Origin: Curtobacterium sp. VKM Ac-2922
Lineage (GTDB): Bacteria > Actinomycetota > Actinomycetes > Actinomycetales > Microbacteriaceae
Assembly (NCBI RefSeq): GCF_022815645.1
Contig: NZ_JALGRO010000009.1
Coordinates: 44,000-107,999, forward strand
Length of the DNA stretch: 64,000 nt
Direction: 5' to 3'
Made by a program: the position numbers and the translations under genes. This document shows, one piece after another, positions 44,041 to 53,395 of the stretch. The notes under the pieces are model-generated. The model was given only the letters and a program-made list of their open reading frames with translations. It did no database searches and had not been told where the DNA came from. Numbering within the stretch: position 1 is the stretch's first letter; each line of letters starts with the position of its first letter.

Positions 44041-45432
44041 ATGCCGACGAACACCGCGTCGATCACCACCGCGTCGAACCGTTCCGTCTCGTCCGACACC
44101 GCGTCCGTGCGGACACCGTCGGTCCTGACCTCGAAGGCGGTCATCGGCATCGCCGTGCTCGGGCTGGCGACGTTCTTCGCCATCACGACCGAGCTCATGC
44201 CGGTCGGACTGCTCGGCACCATGAGCACGGATCTCGGGGTCAGCGAGTCCACCATGGGCATCGTGATCACGGTGTACGCCACCGCCGTCGCGCTGCTGGC
44301 ACTGCCGCTCACGTCCCTGACCGCACGGCTCCCCCGCAAGGGCGTGCTCGTCGCGACGCTCATCGGGTACGCCGTGTCGAACCTGATGGTCGCGCTGGCT
44401 CCGTCGTTCGCCGTGGTCTGTGCGGGCCGGGTCGTCGGTGGTGTCGCGCACGCGCTGTTCTTCTCGGTCGCGTCCGCCTACGCCACGCGGATCGTGCCAC
44501 CCCGCCTGGCCGGCCGGGCCATCGCCTTCGTGTACTCGGGCAGCTCGCTCGGCTTCGTCATCGGCGTGCCGCTCGCCACGGGCGTCGGCCAGTCGATCGG
44601 CTGGCGTCCGGCCGTCGGCGCCGTCGCGGTCTGTGCCGCGGTGCTGGCCGTCGTCGCGGCGGCGTTCCTGCCGGCGGTCAGCGGCACCTCGTCGCCGCAC
44701 ATCGGGTCGCCCAGGGCCTGGGCGCGGACCGGCCTGCTCGCCGTGGTCGTGGCCGACCTGCTGCTGTTCGCGGGGCACTACATCGTCTACACGTACATCG
44801 GTCCGTACACGATCGACGCCGGACTCGACGCGGGCCTGGTGAGCGGTGCCTTGCTCGTCCTGGGCGGGACCGGCGTGATCGGGCTCTGGCTGGCCGGCAT
44901 GTTCGTCGACCGAGCCCCCCGCCAGACGCTCGTCGTCGCCGTCGCCACGATGGCCGCCGCCTTCATCGCGCTGCCCTTCGTGCACGGGTCGCTCCTGGGC
45001 ACCATGATGGTGGCCGGCGTCTGGATGGCCGCGAACGGCACGACCGGCACGCTCTTCATGGCGGCGGCGATCCGCGCGGGTGGCGTCTCCCCCGACATCG
45101 CCGGCGCGCTCGTCAACGGCGCGTCGAACATCGGGATCGCGGGCGGTGCGGCCATCGGCGGACAGGTGCTCGGGCTGACCGGCATGCAGTCGCTGCCGAT
45201 CGCGGGCGCGGTCGTGTTGCTCGGGTCGCTCGGCGTGGTCGTGGCGGCGCGTCGGGGCTTCCCGGTGCACTCGACCCACCAGGAGCACCTGTCCACCTCG
45301 TCCATCGAGGCGATCACGTCCTCGCTCGCCGTCGTCACCACGTCCATCCCGACGATCAGTCGGGCGATCCAGACGATGACGGGGTCCGTCGCGACGATCA
45401 CCGGCACGACGCGCACGCACCGCACGCGCTGA
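44041..45432 (+). CDS. MFS exporter (DHA1/AraJ type)
   Basis: A 463-residue transporter with 12 predicted helices. The loop between helices 2 and 3 has the DHA1 pattern TARLPRKGVLVATL, and motif C-like glycines appear in YSGSSLGFVIGVPLATGVGQ. DHA1 members are proton-driven drug or sugar exporters. The last 45 residues are Thr/Ser/Ile-rich with repeated SIEAIT/SIPTI-like units and no helix. GAGGAGG lies 5 bases upstream. Single gene followed by a strong hairpin. Confidence 0.9.
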   Translation: MPTNTASITTASNRSVSSDTASVRTPSVLTSKAVIGIAVLGLATFFAITTELMPVGLLGTMSTDLGVSESTMGIVITVYATAVALLALPLTSLTARLPRKGVLVATLIGYAVSNLMVALAPSFAVVCAGRVVGGVAHALFFSVASAYATRIVPPRLAGRAIAFVYSGSSLGFVIGVPLATGVGQSIGWRPAVGAVAVCAAVLAVVAAAFLPAVSGTSSPHIGSPRAWARTGLLAVVVADLLLFAGHYIVYTYIGPYTIDAGLDAGLVSGALLVLGGTGVIGLWLAGMFVDRAPRQTLVVAVATMAAAFIALPFVHGSLLGTMMVAGVWMAANGTTGTLFMAAAIRAGGVSPDIAGALVNGASNIGIAGGAAIGGQVLGLTGMQSLPIAGAVVLLGSLGVVVAARRGFPVHSTHQEHLSTSSIEAITSSLAVVTTSIPTISRAIQTMTGSVATITGTTRTHRTR

Positions 45433-45507
45433 GCGGTGCGGCTGGCCGCCCGGCTGGCCGGCCGGGCTGGCTGCCCGCCGCGTGCGCTGCTTGCGTCGCG
45501 TGCGTCT

Positions 45508-45567
45508 GCACAACCGAACGCCATCCGAACCACGGGGATCCGCGGTTCGGATGGCGTTCCGTTGTGC
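45508..45567. terminator. bidirectional terminator hairpin
   Basis: Arms of 24 bases with one mismatch (starting GCACAACCGAACGCC; closing GGCGTTCCGTTGTGC) around a 12-base loop, between the convergent MFS gene and LAFTG surface protein gene. Confidence 0.8.
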
Positions 45568-45615
45568 GAGCAGCGGGCCCGGCAGCCGGCGGACGGCTGG
45601 CGGGCCGCGCCGGCC

Positions 45616-45645
45616 GGCGGACGGGAGGCCCGGTGCGGGTCCGCC
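45616..45645. repeat. palindromic element copy at surface-protein 3' end
   Basis: GGCGGAC and GTCCGCC flank the core GGACGGGAGGCCCGGTGC, 9 bp beyond the stop of the LAFTG protein gene. Same type as the copies in dhaM and the Clp gene. Confidence 0.6.
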
Positions 45646-45653
45646 TTGCGGGC

Positions 45654-47933
45654 TCAGTCCTGCAGGTGCTCCGTCCGGCGACGGTTGCGTGCCGCCCGGA
45701 AGGTCAGCAGCCCGCCGCCCAGCAGCACGAGGATGCCCGCAGCGATGGCCGCAGGGGTGATCTCCGCGCCGGTGAACGCGAGCGGGCCACCCGGGGTGGA
45801 GCCACCCACGGACGAGCCCGGCAGCGTTCCCGTGCCCCCGCTCGACTCCGGCGGGGCCGTCGGGCTCGGTGTGGGCGTCGGGGTGACGACGGCCGCGGGG
45901 ACCACGATCGACAGCGGCGTGCCGGAGCCGGTCGCCACCGTGGTGACCACCTGCGGCGCACTCGCCTGGTCGCCGGTGCCCGCGACGACCGAGTACTCCG
46001 TCGACGGCGCCAGCCCGGTCAGGTCGAACGTGCCGTCGGCCGCGGTGGTGGTCGACACCGGGTCACCGGCGCCGGTCGGCGTGGCGACGACGGGCACGTC
46101 CGCAACCGCGACGCCGTCGCTGTCGGTCACCGTGCCGGGCTGGTCGACCGTCGGCAGCGGCAGCACGAAGTCGACCGGCGTCGGGGCAGCGCCCGTTGTG
46201 ACGCTCGTGACGAGCTGCGGGTCCGTCCCGGCGACCGTGATCCGGTAGTCGGTGCCCGGGGTCAGACCCGTCAGGTCGTAGGACCCGTCGGCGTTCGTGG
46301 TGACGACGATGACCGCTCCGGACCCGGCGTCGACCGGTCGTGCGGTGACGGTGGTGCCTGCGACGGGCGTGCCGTCGATGTACGTGACCGACCCGGCCTG
46401 TGTGACCGTGACGGGCACGGGCGTGACGAAGGGGAAGTCCGCGGAGGAGGTCCCGCCCGCGGTGGTCGTCACCGCGACCTCGGTGGCGCCGTCCGCGCCT
46501 GCCACCGGGGCCGTGGTCCGCACCGTGTACGTCCCGGGCAGCACGCGGAAGTCGTAGGTGCCGTCGGCGGCGGCCTGGGTCGTCGCGACGACTTCGCCGT
46601 CCTGCACGAGTTCGACGTCGACGGCGCTGCTCGGGGCCGCGCCGTCCAGGGTGACCCGTCCGGAGATCGTCGAGAGCGCGGCCTGGAGGACGAGCGGCTG
46701 GACGACCACGGTCGCCGCTCCGTCGGCACCGGTCGTCGCCGGCACGGTGGTGGCTCCCGGCGTGCTCGCCTCGACGGGCGTGGCGGCCGGCAACCCGGAC
46801 GCGGTGTACGCGCCGTCACTGTCGGTCACCACCTCGGCCAGGACCGTCCCGGTCGCCGGGTCCGTGATCGTGACGGGGACGTCGGCCACCGGGGTGCCCG
46901 CCGTGTCGACGACCGTGCCCGACACGGCGACGGTGCCGGGCGGCGTGACGAAGGCGACGTCGGCGTCCGTCACGTCAGCGCGCAGGGAGATCGTCCCCGG
47001 CGTGCTCTGCAGGGTGGCGTTGTCCGGCGTGGCGATCGCGACCTGGTAGCCGTCCGCCTGGGTGAGCGCCGGGAACGTGTAGGCGCCCTGGTCGTCGGTC
47101 GTGGTCGTGTACTCGGTGCCGTTCGGCGCGGTGACGGTCACCGTGGTGTTCGGCAGCGCGGCCCCGTCGAGCGTCGCGACCCCCGACAGCGACGAGGTCC
47201 GGTTGGCGAACCAGGTCTGGTAGACCGGCAGCCCGCTGCGCTGCTGGTAGGTGATGGTGAGCGTCCCGAGCGACACGGTCGGGGTGAACCACGCCGAGGC
47301 ACCCGAGGTGTCGTTGGCCGCCGCGTTGCCGACGAGCACGCCGGTGCCGGCGTTCCAGGTCGGGGTGTCTTGACCCGGGGCGACCCCACCCGGGTCGGCC
47401 GGGCAGCTCCACCCGCCGGGCGACACGGTCGAGCACGAGTTGTACGAGCCCTGGTAGCCGAGCTGGGCGATCGACGCCGGCTGCCCGTTCGCCAGCGTCG
47501 CCGAGATGGTGGCCTGGTCGGCGTCGATGTCCCCGAGGACGAACGACCACCCGCCGGCACCCGGTGTACCGCCCGCGAAGGTGTAGGTCGTCACGGCGGC
47601 ACTCTGCGCGTTCGTCTGGTCGAACGCGGGCCGCTGGTTCAGGTAGGTGTTGTTCCGGCTGTTGCCGTAGACCGCGCCGGGCGGGGTCGCGGGTCCCTGG
47701 CCGGTCGTCGCGCCGCTGATCACCTGGGCCTGCCGCGAGGTGGACGCGAAGGTCGTCTCCGGGAACCCCGGCAGTGCGACTGCGCCGGTGTACGCCCGGG
47801 CGGACCCGCTCACCTCGAAGGCACCCCAGTGCCCGACGGTGGCTGCCGACGCGCTCGTCGCGCCGCCCAGCGCCAACCCGGCTCCGAGCACGATCCCGGT
47901 CAACCCGGCTGTGACCATCCGCCAACGGCGCAT
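45654..47933 (-). CDS. LAFTG-anchored surface protein with carboxypeptidase-regulatory-like repeats
   Basis: A 759-residue exported protein. Signal peptide 1-31 (cleavage after ASA); an N-terminal domain (about 32-245) with a Cys pair (SCSTVSPGGWSC) and no assignable family; then five or six beta-sandwich repeats of the CarboxypepD_reg type (about 246-690), each with patterns like VTTNADGSYDLTGLTPGTDY; a Pro/Thr stalk; and LAFTG, a helix and an RRR tail (about 718-759). LAXTG is the class E sortase signal of high-GC Gram-positives. It is probably a wall-attached adhesin or enzyme scaffold. GGGGAG precedes the ATG. Confidence 0.88.
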   Translation of the reverse strand: MRRWRMVTAGLTGIVLGAGLALGGATSASAATVGHWGAFEVSGSARAYTGAVALPGFPETTFASTSRQAQVISGATTGQGPATPPGAVYGNSRNNTYLNQRPAFDQTNAQSAAVTTYTFAGGTPGAGGWSFVLGDIDADQATISATLANGQPASIAQLGYQGSYNSCSTVSPGGWSCPADPGGVAPGQDTPTWNAGTGVLVGNAAANDTSGASAWFTPTVSLGTLTITYQQRSGLPVYQTWFANRTSSLSGVATLDGAALPNTTVTVTAPNGTEYTTTTDDQGAYTFPALTQADGYQVAIATPDNATLQSTPGTISLRADVTDADVAFVTPPGTVAVSGTVVDTAGTPVADVPVTITDPATGTVLAEVVTDSDGAYTASGLPAATPVEASTPGATTVPATTGADGAATVVVQPLVLQAALSTISGRVTLDGAAPSSAVDVELVQDGEVVATTQAAADGTYDFRVLPGTYTVRTTAPVAGADGATEVAVTTTAGGTSSADFPFVTPVPVTVTQAGSVTYIDGTPVAGTTVTARPVDAGSGAVIVVTTNADGSYDLTGLTPGTDYRITVAGTDPQLVTSVTTGAAPTPVDFVLPLPTVDQPGTVTDSDGVAVADVPVVATPTGAGDPVSTTTAADGTFDLTGLAPSTEYSVVAGTGDQASAPQVVTTVATGSGTPLSIVVPAAVVTPTPTPSPTAPPESSGGTGTLPGSSVGGSTPGGPLAFTGAEITPAAIAAGILVLLGGGLLTFRAARNRRRTEHLQD

Positions 47934-48229
47934 GTGGACTCCCCTGTTGCGGTGCCGACCTGCCTCGACACTCGCTCAGGTTATCCAGCGTCCGGCAGCA
48001 CTGTCCGCTCTGCGTCGACGTCATCCAGAACACGTCCGCGCCACCGCCGGCAGGTCATCCCGACACCGTGTCGATCGCGGCACTCAGTGTCACGGCGTCG
48101 ACGTGACGCTCGCAGTCCTCGCAGGCGACCCACAGCGGATCGACCGGTCCGGGCGGCGCGGTGGGCGTAGCTTCGCGGCAGGAGCGCCACCAGACGCCCC
48201 GTCGGATCTCAGCACGGAGGTCGATCGGG

Positions 48230-49114
48230 ATGGACGAGCACTGGACCACGGTCACGCTGGCGGCAGACGCCGCACGACCGCACGAGGAAGCCCTGCGCTG
48301 GGTGGTGGCCCACGCCTCGGCCGGGATCGAGCGGATCCGGGTGGTCGGGGTCGACCCGGCGTTGGAGGGGCGTGTGGGTCCGGACGGCAAGCGCGTCGCC
48401 GAGCACGTCGCCGATGCCGCCCGCACGGCGCTGCCGGACGTCGAGGTCCGGATCGTCCGGCACGCGGGGCCGCTCGCTGCCGCGCTCGTCACCGAGTCGG
48501 ACGCCGGGGACCTGCTGGTCGTCGGGACGTTCCGCAGTCGGCGCGGCTCCACGATCGGCAACGCGCCGTCCCGGGTCGCCGAACGGGCAGCCGTGCCGAC
48601 GGTCGTCGTGCCGGACGGTGCGCACCCGATCGACGGCGACGTCGTGCTGGCCGTCGACGAGCCCCTGGACGAGCGCGCCGTCGCGATCGCCGTCGGCGAG
48701 GCGCTCCGACGGAACCGCCGGCTCACACTGCTGCGGGCGTGGGAGATGCCCGTGCTGACCCGGACCGGCCTGACCGACTTCGCCGAGGACCCGCTCCGCT
48801 GGCGCCGCCTGAACGAGGCCCTGCTGCAGCGTGCCACCGACCGGCTGGTCGCACGCTTCCCGGACCTGCGCCTCCGGCCGCTGCTGGTCGAGGGGCACCC
48901 CGGTCGCGCGATCGCCAACCACACCCGGACGGCTTCCCTGGTCGTGCTCGGGCAGGGCCACGTGCACGTGCTGTCGGGATCGGTGTTGCACGACGTGCTG
49001 CGCGAGACGGTCTCGCCGGTGTGCGTGGTGCCGGCGACGGCGCACGTCGCCCCGTCGCGGTCGGTTCAGCCGTCGAGTGACCGCAGCGTCGCCGCGACCC
49101 GTCGGGCGAGGTAG
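48230..49114 (+). CDS. tandem universal stress protein
   Basis: A 294-residue protein with two UspA domains. The first (about 4-140) ends with LVVGTFRSRRGSTIGNAPSRV, the second (about 145-285) with LVVLGQGHVHVLSGSVLHDV. The G-x2-G-x9-G(S/T) pattern for ATP is partly kept in the first and altered in the second. GGAGG lies 9 bases before the ATG. Its 3' end overlaps the convergent SGNH hydrolase gene by 49 bp. Confidence 0.9.
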   Translation: MDEHWTTVTLAADAARPHEEALRWVVAHASAGIERIRVVGVDPALEGRVGPDGKRVAEHVADAARTALPDVEVRIVRHAGPLAAALVTESDAGDLLVVGTFRSRRGSTIGNAPSRVAERAAVPTVVVPDGAHPIDGDVVLAVDEPLDERAVAIAVGEALRRNRRLTLLRAWEMPVLTRTGLTDFAEDPLRWRRLNEALLQRATDRLVARFPDLRLRPLLVEGHPGRAIANHTRTASLVVLGQGHVHVLSGSVLHDVLRETVSPVCVVPATAHVAPSRSVQPSSDRSVAATRRAR

Positions 49115-50115
49115 GCGACCCCCGCGGGGTTCGGGTGCAGAGCCCCGGGTTCCATGTCGATCCGCTGCAGCCCGTCCCGCGAGTCGAGGGTCACGCCCGA
49201 CACCAGGGCGCCCTTCCGCGCGCACGCCGACCGTGCCTGCGTCGCCGTGAAGACCTCGAGGTACCGCACGCCTGCCGCGGTCGACGCGGACCGTGCGACG
49301 TCGTCCAGGTCCTGCTGCACGCCGTGCAGGTACCGCACGTCGGTGTCGGTGAACGGGTAGGCGTCGCTCGGGAACGAGCCGGCCAGGGTCCCGAGGTCGA
49401 GCGCCGACCGGAAGCAGCCCTTCGCCGGGGTGTGCGCGGCGTCCGGGAAGATCGCGGGGTAGCCCAGGAACACGATCTCGGCGTTCGGAGCGGCGGTCTT
49501 GACGGCGGCCAGCGTGGTGGCGATGCCGAGCGCGACCCGGGACCGGATCTTCACTCCGAGCTGGTCGACGCCGTCCTGCACGAGCGTGCTGCGGCACGAC
49601 GGGGCGTCACGACCGGAGAACACCGGCCCGGACCGCGAGAGTGCCAGGCAGGCTGCGGCCGTGCCGAACAGGTCGGCGTCGTTGCCGCCGATCGTCAGGG
49701 TCACCAGGCGGGTGTCTTCCGACAGCGCCTGGATCTGTGGGTCGACACCCTTGAACTGGTGTCCGCCCAAGATGTCCGCGCTGGTCGCCCCGGCGCAGGT
49801 GACGTCGTGCAGGGCGAGCCCGAAGCGGGCCGCGATCCGGTGCGGGTAGTCCTCGGCGGACTGCGCGCACGCAGACACCGGCAACCCGGTCGGGTCGCCC
49901 AGGCCGTACCCGGCGGAGTAGGAGTCACCGAGCGCGACGTACTCGCTGCCCGGTGGCAGTCCCGCCAGGGTCTCGGGCGGGTCCGCAGTCACCCGGTACG
50001 GCTGTGGGACCGGCCAGAGCGGCGCCGCCGACGCGGTCGTCGGGCCGAGACCGGACACCAGGACGCCGACGACCACCGCTGCGGCGAGCAGCGTGGAACG
50101 GACGGATCGGAGCAG
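49066..50115 (-). CDS. secreted SGNH/GDSL lipase-like hydrolase
   Basis: A 349-residue exported hydrolase. Block I is VALGDSYSAGYG with the catalytic Ser, block III is TIGGNDADLF, and the His is in ALHPNPAGVAYL. Three Cys pairs suggest disulfides. The ordinary start (GTG at 50076) cuts off the charged part of the signal peptide. A CTG at 50115, seven bases after GGAGG, gives MLRSVRSTLLAAAVVV, a complete signal peptide, so I extend the gene there. It resembles actinobacterial lipases/esterases; substrate unknown. Confidence 0.85.
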   Translation of the reverse strand: MLRSVRSTLLAAAVVVGVLVSGLGPTTASAAPLWPVPQPYRVTADPPETLAGLPPGSEYVALGDSYSAGYGLGDPTGLPVSACAQSAEDYPHRIAARFGLALHDVTCAGATSADILGGHQFKGVDPQIQALSEDTRLVTLTIGGNDADLFGTAAACLALSRSGPVFSGRDAPSCRSTLVQDGVDQLGVKIRSRVALGIATTLAAVKTAAPNAEIVFLGYPAIFPDAAHTPAKGCFRSALDLGTLAGSFPSDAYPFTDTDVRYLHGVQQDLDDVARSASTAAGVRYLEVFTATQARSACARKGALVSGVTLDSRDGLQRIDMEPGALHPNPAGVAYLARRVAATLRSLDG

Positions 50116-50172
50116 GACGCGACCTCCGGGTGGGCGCGGGCGACGGGAGCGATCAGGCTACCGCCTGCGGGC

Positions 50173-50529
50173 TCAGCGTCGGCCGAGTCGCCGCTCTCCA
50201 CCGCTGCCGGTCGTGTACTCGAGCCCGAAGTGCTGGTACAGCACCGGTTCGGTGTCCGCCTCGAGTTCGCCGTCGGTCGCGATCGACGGCGCGTCCTTGA
50301 TGAGCTTCTTCGGGAACGGCACGCGCAGGTGTTTCGGCGCGACCGTCGCCCCGACGAGCGGCACGAAGACGAGCTTCTGGAAGCCGACCATGCCGGTCGT
50401 CACCGAGCCGAACGCCGGGTCGGACGTCGCGGTGTCGTAGTAGATGCTCTCGAGCGTGCCGACCTTGTCGTCGCGCTCGTCGACGACCGGCAGGCCGATC
50501 CAGTCCCGGATGTTGGCCGCTTCGAACAC
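50173..50529 (-). CDS. PRC-barrel domain protein
   Basis: A 118-residue protein with a PRC-barrel (about 5-80; NIRDWIGLPVVDERDDKVG). Such domains bind RNA, proteins or act in photosystem assembly; in actinobacteria small ones of this kind are common and uncharacterised. GTG start with AAGGAG upstream. Confidence 0.88.
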   Translation of the reverse strand: MFEAANIRDWIGLPVVDERDDKVGTLESIYYDTATSDPAFGSVTTGMVGFQKLVFVPLVGATVAPKHLRVPFPKKLIKDAPSIATDGELEADTEPVLYQHFGLEYTTGSGGERRLGRR

Positions 50530-50576
50530 GGTGCTCCTTCCACGACGCCGGTCGTTCCGGGGCCGTCACGACGACG

Positions 50577-51557
50577 TTACCGACGAGCCGTGTGTGCCGC
50601 CCGCCCCACGCCGAGCCCGTCGACGGCCGCCAGCACGTCGGCCGGGTGCACGGCCAGGATCGCCGGGTCGGGTACCTCCGAGAACACGTCACCGCGACGG
50701 ACGGACGCGTCGGTCAGCACGACGTGCGGGCCGGACGTCGGCGGGCCCCACGACTCGGGCGGCGCAGGACCGAACAGCACCACCGACGGGATGCCGTAGG
50801 CCGACGCCAGGTGCGCCGCGCCGGTGTCCACCGTGACGACGACGCGGGCCGCGGCGACCACCGCCGCGAACGGCTGCAGGTCGAGGACGCCCGCCAGGAC
50901 CGCCTCCGGCGGCAGGCCGGCCGCGTCGGCGACGGCGGTGGCGCGCGCGACGTCCGCCGAGCCTCCCGTCAGGACCACGTGCTCTCCGCGCCCCCGCAGC
51001 CCGCGCACCACCTCGGCGAAGCGGTCGACGGGCCAGTGCCGGGCGCCGTGGAAGGCGCCGACGTGGACGACGGCCGCGCCCTCGACCACTGCGGCGTCGG
51101 CCGGACGGTCGATGGCGACGTCGTCGGGGTCGCCGGCGATGCCGTGTGCCCGCAGCAGACCGACCCAGCGTTCGCGTTCGTTGACCGGACCCTCGATCCA
51201 GGCCGGGCCGTCGGGTCTGCCGTGGCCGATCACCCGGCGCGCGTCGAGGGCGGCGACCAGGCCCTCGGACTCCGGTCCGGCGCCGTGCAGGTTGACGGCG
51301 ACGTCGGTGACGCCGGCGGGCACCGGGATCGGGTGGTCGAAGCCCTGTTGCGCCAGGTGGACGTCCACCGCGGGCACGAGGTCGACGACCGGGGCGAGCC
51401 ACGCCGTGGTGGCGAGGCTGATTCGGTGGTCCGGGAACGCGCTACGCAGGGCGCGGAGCGCGGGCACCGCAACCAGCAGGTCGCCGAGCTTGATGGCGCG
51501 TAGCACGACCAGTTCGGGGCGGCCGTCGGACGGGGGCAGGGAATCGAGGGCGGTCAC
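50577..51557 (-). CDS. glycosyltransferase family 9 (heptosyltransferase-like), copy 1
   Basis: A 326-residue GT9 enzyme, the family of ADP-heptose:LPS heptosyltransferases. It shows the N-terminal VLRAIKLGDLLVAVPALRAL, VVHVGAFHGARHWPVDRFAEV in the middle, and the nucleotide-sugar site VTVDTGAAHLASAYG. The GTG at 51557 lies seven bases after TACGGT and starts close to the first conserved strand; a longer frame from 51599 adds nothing conserved. It is divergent from gmhB and opens the heptose cluster. Confidence 0.88.
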   Translation of the reverse strand: MTALDSLPPSDGRPELVVLRAIKLGDLLVAVPALRALRSAFPDHRISLATTAWLAPVVDLVPAVDVHLAQQGFDHPIPVPAGVTDVAVNLHGAGPESEGLVAALDARRVIGHGRPDGPAWIEGPVNERERWVGLLRAHGIAGDPDDVAIDRPADAAVVEGAAVVHVGAFHGARHWPVDRFAEVVRGLRGRGEHVVLTGGSADVARATAVADAAGLPPEAVLAGVLDLQPFAAVVAAARVVVTVDTGAAHLASAYGIPSVVLFGPAPPESWGPPTSGPHVVLTDASVRRGDVFSEVPDPAILAVHPADVLAAVDGLGVGRAAHTARR

Positions 51558-51564
51558 CGCTCCG

Positions 51565-51570
51565 ACCGTA
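51565..51570 (-). promoter_or_regulatory. -10 hexamer, leaderless GT9 gene
   Basis: On the minus strand TACGGT is followed by seven bases and the GTG at 51557. Confidence 0.4.
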
Positions 51571-51655
51571 GCCGTGCCCGTCACCCGGGCGACCAGCACC
51601 GCGTTCGCCGACCTTCCTGGCGTGGTGCTCGGCCGGGTTCCGGTAGGGCTGGGCC

Positions 51656-52207
51656 ATGGCTCTCCTCGCGGACCGCGCCGTCGGCGGTCTCCTGTTCGAC
51701 CGGGACGACACCCTGGTGGTGGACGTCCCGTACAACGCCGACCCGCACCAGGTGGTACCGCTGCCAGGTGCCCGACGGGCGGTCGACCGTGCCCGCGCTG
51801 CCGGACTGCCCGTCGGCGTCGTGACGAACCAGTCGGTCATCGCGCGCGGTGGGGCGACCCGTTCGCAGGTCGACGCCACCAACGCCCGTGTCGACGACCT
51901 CGTCGGTCCCTTCGACGTCTGGTGCGTGTGCCCGCACGGCCCGGATGACGACTGCGCGTGCCGGAAGCCCCGGCCCGGCCTGGTCCTGGAGGCCGCTGCC
52001 CGACTCGGCGTGCCCGCCGAGCACCTGGTCGTGATCGGCGACATCGGTGCCGACGTCGGCGCCGCGCGGGCCGCGGGAGCGCAGGCGATCCTGGTGCCGA
52101 CCCCGCGCACCCGGCCGGAGGAGGTCGCCGCGGCCGACACCGTCGCCGACACGATCGAGGCGGCCGTCGCACTGGCGCTCGACCACGTGCCGGCGGCCTC
52201 GGCATGA
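51656..52207 (+). CDS. gmhB: D-glycero-D-manno-heptose 1,7-bisphosphate 7-phosphatase (GmhB-like)
   Basis: A 183-residue HAD-IIIA phosphatase. The nucleophile motif is LLFDRDDTLVVD, the second is TNQSVIARG, the zinc loop is CVCPHGPDDDCACRKP and the last acid pair is in IGDIGADVGAA. This set is characteristic of GmhB, which removes the 7-phosphate from heptose bisphosphate in the ADP-heptose path. It overlaps the next GT9 gene by 4 bp. First of a rightward operon. Confidence 0.88.
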   Translation: MALLADRAVGGLLFDRDDTLVVDVPYNADPHQVVPLPGARRAVDRARAAGLPVGVVTNQSVIARGGATRSQVDATNARVDDLVGPFDVWCVCPHGPDDDCACRKPRPGLVLEAAARLGVPAEHLVVIGDIGADVGAARAAGAQAILVPTPRTRPEEVAAADTVADTIEAAVALALDHVPAASA

Positions 52208-53310
52208 GCCGTCCCGGGCGCGGCCCCCGCGTGCTGGTCGCGCGTCTGGACTCGTTCGGCGACGTCCTGGTCGCCGGGCCAGCGGTGCGCGCGGTCGCGG
52301 CAACAGCGTCCCACGTCACGATGCTCTGCGGTCCGCAGGGGGCCCCTGCCGCTCACCTGCTGCCCGGGATCGACCGGGTGCGGGTGTGGGCGGCGCCGTG
52401 GGTCACCGAGACCGCCCGACCGCTCGACGACACCGTGCTGGACGAGTTCCGCGCGCTGATCGCCGAGGAGCACGTCGACGAGGCCGTCGTGTTGACGTCG
52501 TTCCACCAGTCCCCGCTCCCCCTCGCGATGCTGCTGCGACTGGCCGGCGTGCGGCGGGTCTCCGGCGCTTCGGTCGACCACCCGGGCTCGCTGCTCGACG
52601 TGCGTCTGCGCCCCGGCGAGGACCTGCCCGAGGACCTGCCCGAACCGGAGCGTGCGCTGCAGATCGCGTCGGCTGCGGGCTTCGGGCTGCCGCCGGACGA
52701 CGACGGGAGGCTCGTGGTTCGTCACGACGCCGCCGTGCCACCCGAGGTGGCCGCCCTGGACCGGTACGTCGTCGTCCACCCCGGCGCGAGCGTCCCGGCA
52801 CGGTCGTGGCCGCCGTCACACCACCGCGCGCTCGTGGCGGCCTACGGCGCGTTCGGGATCCCGGTCGTCGTCACGGGTGCTGCCGGCGAACGGGAACTGA
52901 CCGCGACGGTCGCAGCCGGCAGGACCGACGACGGTGCAGCGGTGATCGACCTGGGTGGACGCACGTCACCGGCCGAGCTCGCAGCCGTGTTGGCCGGTGC
53001 CGAGGTGGTGGTCGTCGGGAACACCGGACCGGCGCACCTGGCTGCCGCCGTCGGTGCCCGCATCGTCAGTCTGTTCTCGCCGGTGGTGCCCGCGACCAAG
53101 TGGGCGCCGTACGCCGAGCACGTCGAGCTGCTCGGCGACCAGGGTGCCGCGTGTCGTCTCAGCCGCGCCCGTGCGTGCCCGGTCCCGGGGCACCCGTGCC
53201 TGTCGTCCGTCCGCCCCGAGGACGTCCTCGCGGCGCACGAGCGCCTGGTCGGACGCGCTCTGCGGATGAAGCCGAGCAGTCTGCGAAGCACCGCAGAAGG
53301 CGCTGCGTAG
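52204..53310 (+). CDS. glycosyltransferase family 9, copy 2
   Basis: A 368-residue GT9 enzyme. N-terminal VLVARLDSFGDVLVAGPAVR, central VVVHPGASVPARSWPPSHH and the donor site VVVGNTGPAHLAAAVGAR are clear. Near the C-terminus a Cys-rich segment (CRLSRARACPVPGHPC, about 322-337) resembles the Cys clusters of some Gram-negative heptosyltransferase relatives. It probably adds heptose to a surface glycan acceptor. It overlaps gmhB by 4 bp. Confidence 0.88.
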   Translation: MSRPGRGPRVLVARLDSFGDVLVAGPAVRAVAATASHVTMLCGPQGAPAAHLLPGIDRVRVWAAPWVTETARPLDDTVLDEFRALIAEEHVDEAVVLTSFHQSPLPLAMLLRLAGVRRVSGASVDHPGSLLDVRLRPGEDLPEDLPEPERALQIASAAGFGLPPDDDGRLVVRHDAAVPPEVAALDRYVVVHPGASVPARSWPPSHHRALVAAYGAFGIPVVVTGAAGERELTATVAAGRTDDGAAVIDLGGRTSPAELAAVLAGAEVVVVGNTGPAHLAAAVGARIVSLFSPVVPATKWAPYAEHVELLGDQGAACRLSRARACPVPGHPCLSSVRPEDVLAAHERLVGRALRMKPSSLRSTAEGAA

Positions 53311-53395
53311 CGTCCGGCACTGCTCCTCCTGCTCCTGCTGTCGACGGTCCAGCGCCCTGTTGCGACCGTGACGGAGCGTGACCGAAAGGGACTGC

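Noticed and set aside
48055..48230. Possible small zinc-ribbon protein ending WVACEDCERHVD
   Set aside because: The CxxC looks suggestive, but there is no ATG, GTG or TTG close enough upstream in frame and no RBS.
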